Source: CAZFHA01 sp964518595 (lineage in GTDB: Bacteria; Bacillota; Clostridia; Saccharofermentanales; Saccharofermentanaceae). From it: a stretch of DNA of 9,989 bases. The stretch's first letter is position 1. Every line of letters starts with the position of its first letter. The notes under the pieces are model-generated. The model searched no databases and was not told where the DNA came from. It worked only from the letters and a program-made list of their open reading frames with translations. Both the position numbers and the translations under genes were made by a program. The stretch is taken from NCBI GenBank assembly GCA_964518595.1, contig CAZFHA010000037.1:1-9989 (forward strand). Direction: 5' to 3'. This document shows positions 6,421 through 9,989 of this stretch, piece by piece.

Positions 6421-7686
6421 TTATGACCGCACTCGAAAAACTTCTTCAATAACATTTTGAGAAGCCTCTACCTGACTGTCGGCATCAATCTGGCAATTAG
6501 CTGGTATAGTAGATCCGGCACGAATTTTTAGCCCACGTTCAAATACCACAATGCCCTCAGAGCATATTTTTTGATTAAGATACGGGCTCTCTCCTTCGAT
6601 GGAAGCTCCAGCCTTAACCCCCTCACCAATAATCGTTGACATGCCCACAATGCACTTATCTAAAAAAGCTCCGGCCTTAACAACTACGCCTGGCATTAGG
6701 ACACTGTTTTTAACAACCGCACCTTTTTCAACAATAACAGAGTTAGAAAGTACCGAGTTCTCCACTGTACCGTAAATCTGGCAACCATCTGTCAAAGCCG
6801 CATTCTTAACACTGGCACTTTCGGAAATATAATGCGAAGGCTTAACTGGGTTACGGCTGTACACTCTCCAAGAACGATCCATCAGATTCAGCTCCTCCGG
6901 ATGTTCCAATAAATCCATATTCGCCTCCCAAAGGCTGGCGATGGTACCCACATCTTTCCAATAACCGGAAAATCGATAGGCACATAATTTCTTATTCTCT
7001 CTTAGGAGTAGCGGCACAACATCTTTGCCAAAATCATTATTTGACTGAGGCGTATTTTCATCCTCAATTAAAGCCTTACGCAAAACTTCCCAGGTAAAAA
7101 TGTATACTCCCATAGAAGCCAAATTGCTCTCAGGCTTCTTCGGCTTCTCCACAAACTCTGTAATCACATCACGGCTATCGGTGTTAAGAATACCAAAGCG
7201 AGACGCCTCTTCCCAGGGCACCTCCAAAACTGCCAACGTAGCATCAGCGCCTTTTCGGATATGTTCTCGGAGCATTAAAGCATAATTCATCTTGTAGATA
7301 TGATCACCAGAAAGAATTAAAACATACCGGGGCTCACAATCATCAATAAAATCCATATTTTGGTAAATGGCATTAGCCGTACCCTTGTACCAATCACTCT
7401 TTCCAGAGCGTTGGTAAGGCGGCAAAATATACGCTCCGCCATTACTTCTGTCCAAATCCCAAGGATGCCCGTTTCCTACATAAGTATTCAGAGCCAAAGG
7501 TTGGTATTGGGATAAAACACCCACCGTCTCAATGCCGGAATTGGCACAATTGGATAAGGGAAAATCAATGATCCGGTATCGGCTTCCAAAGGGTACCGCC
7601 GGTTTGGCGATATGCTTTGTCAGCACCCCCAGGCGAGCCCCCTGTCCGCCTGCCAAAATCATTGCCACTACATCTGTTTTTGCCAT
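6421..7686 (-). CDS. glgC: ADP-glucose pyrophosphorylase, catalytic subunit GlgC
   Basis: GlgC makes ADP-glucose and pyrophosphate from ATP and glucose-1-phosphate, the committed step of bacterial glycogen synthesis. The 421-residue product has the full nucleotidyltransferase set: LAGGQGARLG (11-20), KPAVPFGSRYRIIDF (28-42), SGDHIY (126-131) with the catalytic Asp128, and FVEKP (178-182), where Lys181 matches the glucose-1-phosphate-binding lysine. After about residue 285 hexapeptide-like repeats form the C-terminal left-handed beta-helix used for oligomer contacts and allostery. Length is normal for the family. The start is set by GGAGGA eight nt before the ATG, inside the 15-nt gap after the glgB stop, so translation is probably coupled to glgB. 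It is the active partner for GlgD. Allosteric effectors cannot be deduced from the sequence. Confidence 0.97.
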   Translation of the reverse strand: MAKTDVVAMILAGGQGARLGVLTKHIAKPAVPFGSRYRIIDFPLSNCANSGIETVGVLSQYQPLALNTYVGNGHPWDLDRSNGGAYILPPYQRSGKSDWYKGTANAIYQNMDFIDDCEPRYVLILSGDHIYKMNYALMLREHIRKGADATLAVLEVPWEEASRFGILNTDSRDVITEFVEKPKKPESNLASMGVYIFTWEVLRKALIEDENTPQSNNDFGKDVVPLLLRENKKLCAYRFSGYWKDVGTIASLWEANMDLLEHPEELNLMDRSWRVYSRNPVKPSHYISESASVKNAALTDGCQIYGTVENSVLSNSVIVEKGAVVKNSVLMPGVVVKAGAFLDKCIVGMSTIIGEGVKAGASIEGESPYLNQKICSEGIVVFERGLKIRAGSTIPANCQIDADSQVEASQNVIEEVFRVRS

Positions 7687-7701
7687 CTTGTCTTCCTCCG
7701 T

Positions 7702-9663
7702 TTAGCTTTTTCGCTTTGTACTGGTATCACCGGTCTTCTTCTGCCGGTTTGAGGGTCGTTTCCCAGATGTCTCCGACGACTTAGCAGTCGACACTTTTTC
7801 TATGAACAAGCCAGCCAAGGGTGGCAGACTTAGTTGTAAATAATAGGATTGGCCTTTTACTTCACCGGCCTTGGCCAAAAGCTCCCGTTGGTTCTCCGCT
7901 AAAACGGGATAGCCACTGCCGCCAAACTCCATATCGTCAGAGTTAACGGTGATACGGTAACGGCCGGGTTTCTCTACCGGAATTTGATAATCAATCAGGG
8001 GAGCAGGCACCATATTTAGTGCCACCAAAACTTGCTCCCGCGTCTGAGCACCCCTACGCACAAAGATAAATACGCTATTCTCCTTGTCAGAAGTATCCAG
8101 CCAAGTAAACCCGTCCCAAGAACGGTCATGAATCCACAGTGCCCGCTTTTTCAAATAAAAATGATTAATATGTGCCACAAAATCTTTAAACAAACGATTT
8201 GATTGGCTAGTAGAGAGATTCCACTCTAACTGCTCGTAAAAACGCCATTCAATACCTGGAGCCAGTTCAGTTCCCATAAAGGTCAATTTTGCCCCAGGAT
8301 GAGCAATCATGTATAACAGTAAAAGTCGTAGGGAGGCAAATTTCCTCCAAGTATCACCGGGCATCTTTTCTAAAAGACTCTTCTTACCGTGAACCACTTC
8401 ATCATGAGACAGGGACAAAATAAAATTCTCCGCAAAAGCGTAAACCATGGAAAATAAAAACTGATCATGATGCCATACTCTGGCGTAGTAATCGGTCTGG
8501 AAATAATCCAAAGTATCGTGCATCCAGCCCATATTCCACTTGTGGGTAAAGCCCATCCCCCCTTCCTCCACCGGGTGAGAAACTTTGGCCCAGGAAGTAG
8601 ACTCCTCGGCAATCATCATAACCTGCGAATAGCGCTCCCGCACCAGTTGATTCAGGTCTTGCAAAAAAGACACCGCTTCAATGTTATCAATTCCGCCATT
8701 AACATTGGGAATGTACTCTGAACGGCCATAATTGCGGTAAATCATGCTGGAAACGGCGTCCACCCGAATACCATCCGCATGAAATTCGTGTATCCAATAG
8801 ATAGCATTCGATATCAAAAAAGAGCGCACTTCGGACTTACTATAATCAAAAACATAAGTGCCCCACTCCCGATGCTCGCCAATTCGCGGATCAGCATATT
8901 CGTAGCAAGGCGTTCCGTCAAATCTAACCAAGCCTTCCAAGTTACGAGGAAAATGGCCGGGAACCCAATCAAGAATTACACCAATTCCGGCCTGATGTAG
9001 ATGGTCAATCATATATTTCAAGTCTGCAGGTGTTCCGAAACGGCTGGTAACGGCAAAAAAAGCCGTAACCTGATAACCCCAAGAATCATCCAAAGGATGC
9101 TCCATAACGGGCATTAGCTCCACATGAGTATATCCCATTTCTTTACAATGAAGTGCCAGTTCTTCGCCGATTTGACGATAGTTCATAAAATTCCCATCGG
9201 CATGGCGTCGCCATGAGCCCAAGTGAACCTCATAAATATTAATTGGGCGAATAGACAGAGCCTGAGGTCGGTGCTTCATGTAACTGCTATCCTGCCAATG
9301 ATAGTCATCGGGATCATAGAGAATCGAGGCATTGGCTGGTCTTGTTTCACAGTGACGAGCACAAGGGTCGATCTTTTCATAAATTCGACCGTCAGCCCCA
9401 TGAATATAATACTTATAGCGATCCCAGAGTAGTGCCTCAGGAACATGGGTCAACCAAATACCGGTATCACCGTGCAGATGCATGGGATTAGCCTCAGGAT
9501 CCCAGTCATTGAAATCACCAATTACACTTACCGCTTTAGCATGAGGAGCCCACACCGCGAAGCGATATCCTGCAATAGCGCCAGCTTCATGATAAGGCTT
9601 CGAACCCAACATATTGTAACAGTGATAATCATTCCCTGTGTTAAACAGATAAGCTTGATCCAT
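7702..9663 (-). CDS. glgB: 1,4-alpha-glucan branching enzyme GlgB
   Basis: GlgB cuts alpha-1,4 chains and rejoins them by alpha-1,6 bonds, branching glycogen. Numbered from the ATG at 9663 the protein has 653 residues: a CBM48 domain (about 20-125, with YRFAVWAPHA and VIGDFNDWDP), then the GH13 barrel. The barrel shows the branching-enzyme motifs GIRVDAV with nucleophile Asp302, IAEEST with acid/base Glu353, and LSLSHDEV with Asp421; an all-beta C-terminal domain follows. The extra N1 domain of E. coli-type GlgB is absent, as is usual for shorter Firmicute enzymes. The last 30 residues (624-653) form a basic Ser/Thr-rich tail with 9 Lys/Arg and 12 Ser/Thr, which is not part of the fold. I reject the longer start (a GTG at 9699). 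It lies about 12 nt from the predicted transcription start and has no ribosome binding site, whereas 9663 has an excellent one. This is the first gene of the operon. Confidence 0.96.
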   Translation of the reverse strand: MDQAYLFNTGNDYHCYNMLGSKPYHEAGAIAGYRFAVWAPHAKAVSVIGDFNDWDPEANPMHLHGDTGIWLTHVPEALLWDRYKYYIHGADGRIYEKIDPCARHCETRPANASILYDPDDYHWQDSSYMKHRPQALSIRPINIYEVHLGSWRRHADGNFMNYRQIGEELALHCKEMGYTHVELMPVMEHPLDDSWGYQVTAFFAVTSRFGTPADLKYMIDHLHQAGIGVILDWVPGHFPRNLEGLVRFDGTPCYEYADPRIGEHREWGTYVFDYSKSEVRSFLISNAIYWIHEFHADGIRVDAVSSMIYRNYGRSEYIPNVNGGIDNIEAVSFLQDLNQLVRERYSQVMMIAEESTSWAKVSHPVEEGGMGFTHKWNMGWMHDTLDYFQTDYYARVWHHDQFLFSMVYAFAENFILSLSHDEVVHGKKSLLEKMPGDTWRKFASLRLLLLYMIAHPGAKLTFMGTELAPGIEWRFYEQLEWNLSTSQSNRLFKDFVAHINHFYLKKRALWIHDRSWDGFTWLDTSDKENSVFIFVRRGAQTREQVLVALNMVPAPLIDYQIPVEKPGRYRITVNSDDMEFGGSGYPVLAENQRELLAKAGEVKGQSYYLQLSLPPLAGLFIEKVSTAKSSETSGKRPSNRQKKTGDTSTKRKS

Positions 9664-9664
9664 A

Positions 9665-9672
9665 ATCACCTC
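9665..9672 (-). promoter_or_regulatory. Strong ribosome binding site of glgB
   Basis: GAGGTGAT on the minus strand is an exact 8-nt complement of the conserved 3' end of bacterial 16S rRNA (ATCACCTC). The GAGG core lies 5 nt before the ATG at 9663. This fixes the glgB start and rules against the GTG start 12 codons further upstream. Confidence 0.8.
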
Positions 9673-9717
9673 ATTACTCAAACATGTAAATGCGAGCACA
9701 TTATTATTTATAGTCTA

Positions 9718-9745
9718 ATTATACCCAATTGTTAGGCGCAAACAA
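9718..9745 (-). promoter_or_regulatory. Sigma-A-type promoter of the glg operon
   Basis: A perfect -10 box TATAAT (9723-9718) stands 16 nt after a -35-like TTGTTT (9745-9740) on the minus strand. Transcription would start near 9711 and give a leader of about 48 nt before the glgB ATG. This is the only good promoter match between the upstream terminator and glgB, and all six operon genes could be read from it. The imperfect -35 box would suit a promoter helped by an activator bound just upstream. Confidence 0.7.
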
Positions 9746-9751
9746 GCTATT

Positions 9752-9768
9752 CTGTCTAAAATAGACAG
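9752..9768. promoter_or_regulatory. Perfect 7-3-7 inverted repeat, likely operator
   Basis: CTGTCTA and TAGACAG are perfect inverted repeats around AAA, ending 6 bp before the -35 box of the glg promoter. This is the size and placement of a binding site for a dimeric regulator; the location upstream of a weak -35 box fits an activator, though a repressor is possible. No U run follows on either strand, so it is not a terminator. The regulator is not in the window, and the sequence does not match the CcpA cre consensus. Confidence 0.6.
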
Positions 9769-9854
9769 CAATACTTGTGCGAAATTGTAACTGCGTCTCT
9801 ATTCTTCCGTCGCTTACCCTTCTAGTTGGCTAAAGACTTTAATAAGATAAGACA

Positions 9855-9898
9855 AAAAAGCCGTAGGAAACAGCTAAAATGCAGCTGAATCCTACGGC
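9855..9898 (-). terminator. Rho-independent terminator of the upstream gene
   Basis: On the minus strand GCCGTAGGA (9898-9890) pairs perfectly with TCCTACGGC (9868-9860). Inside it, after a small symmetric internal loop, CAGCT pairs with AGCTG around a 7-nt loop, so the stem is about 14 bp. TTTTTT follows the GC-rich base directly (9859-9854). It lies about 20 nt after the stop of the anchor-tail gene and isolates the glg operon from it. No U run follows in the plus direction, so it works one way only. Confidence 0.9.
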
Positions 9899-9918
9899 GT
9901 AATAAAGCAAACTAAAAC

Positions 9919-9989
9919 TTATTCTTGAGTAAACTTTCTACGTCTAACCAGTGACATAGTCGCTACAAATGCACCGCCCAGAATCATAA
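9919..9989 (-). CDS. C-terminal end of a probable wall-anchored surface protein, partial
   Basis: The minus-strand frame entering from the right edge ends in 22 residues, MILGGAFVATMSLV then RRRKFTQE, and a TAA. A hydrophobic stretch followed directly by Arg-Arg-Arg-Lys and a short polar end is typical of the sorting signal of sortase substrates, or more generally of a C-terminal membrane anchor. The LPXTG-like motif would lie outside the window, so wall anchoring is an inference. The first Met listed here is internal, not a start. A strong terminator follows. If correct, it points to a Gram-positive host. Confidence 0.6.
   Translation of the reverse strand, partial: MILGGAFVATMSLVRRRKFTQE

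Noticed and set aside
9685..9698. cre-like (CcpA) sequence in the glgB leader, TGTAAATGCGAGCA
   Set aside because: It has three mismatches to the cre consensus, including the central CG, and is not a palindrome; this is not enough to call a CcpA site.
9664..9699. Longer glgB start at a GTG adding 12 residues
   Set aside because: It has no ribosome binding site and lies about 12 nt from the predicted transcription start, while the ATG at 9663 has an 8-nt perfect SD match and matches the usual family start better.

Overview
The window is a compact glycogen-metabolism locus read entirely from the minus strand, so transcription runs from high to low coordinates. It most likely comes from a low- to mid-GC Gram-positive bacterium of the Clostridia type. 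Three things point there: GlgC is paired with a GlgD subunit, the upstream neighbour ends in a sortase-type cell-wall anchor tail, and an orphan TFIIB-like zinc-ribbon membrane protein follows the operon. A species cannot be named from the sequence alone.

Layout, in transcription order: (1) 9919-9989, the last 22 codons of a probable wall-anchored surface protein, followed by a strong Rho-independent terminator (9855-9898). (2) 9664-9850, the control region of the glg operon, with a sigma-A-like promoter and a perfect 7-3-7 inverted repeat just upstream of its -35 box. (3) glgB, glgC, glgD, glgA and a GH13 alpha-glucan hydrolase (9663 down to 1538), with junctions of 15 nt, 24 nt, a 4-nt overlap and 3 nt; this is one transcription unit with translational coupling. 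(4) A zinc-ribbon membrane protein (1505-417), 32 nt further on, starting at a TTG codon. (5) A 394-nt AT-rich gene-free stretch (23-416) with a good promoter match, an inverted repeat over its -35 box, a hairpin and a CAA repeat, and then what looks like the first codons of another gene running off the left edge.

How the genes work together: GlgC, probably with the non-catalytic homologue GlgD, makes ADP-glucose. GlgA polymerises it into alpha-1,4-glucan and GlgB adds alpha-1,6 branches. The GH13 enzyme has no signal peptide and looks like an intracellular neopullulanase or cyclomaltodextrinase-type hydrolase that trims or recycles glucan, so the operon holds synthesis and at least one degradative step. 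No glycogen phosphorylase is in the window. The role of the zinc-ribbon protein is unknown.

The most unusual points are: lysine-rich low-complexity C-terminal tails on both GlgA and GlgB; glgA and the GH13 gene lying in the same reading frame, separated only by one TAA and one sense codon; the inverted repeat at the operon promoter; and the structured, repeat-containing leader at the left edge. I found no IS element, CRISPR array, tRNA or rRNA gene. The window is otherwise a fairly ordinary metabolic operon.
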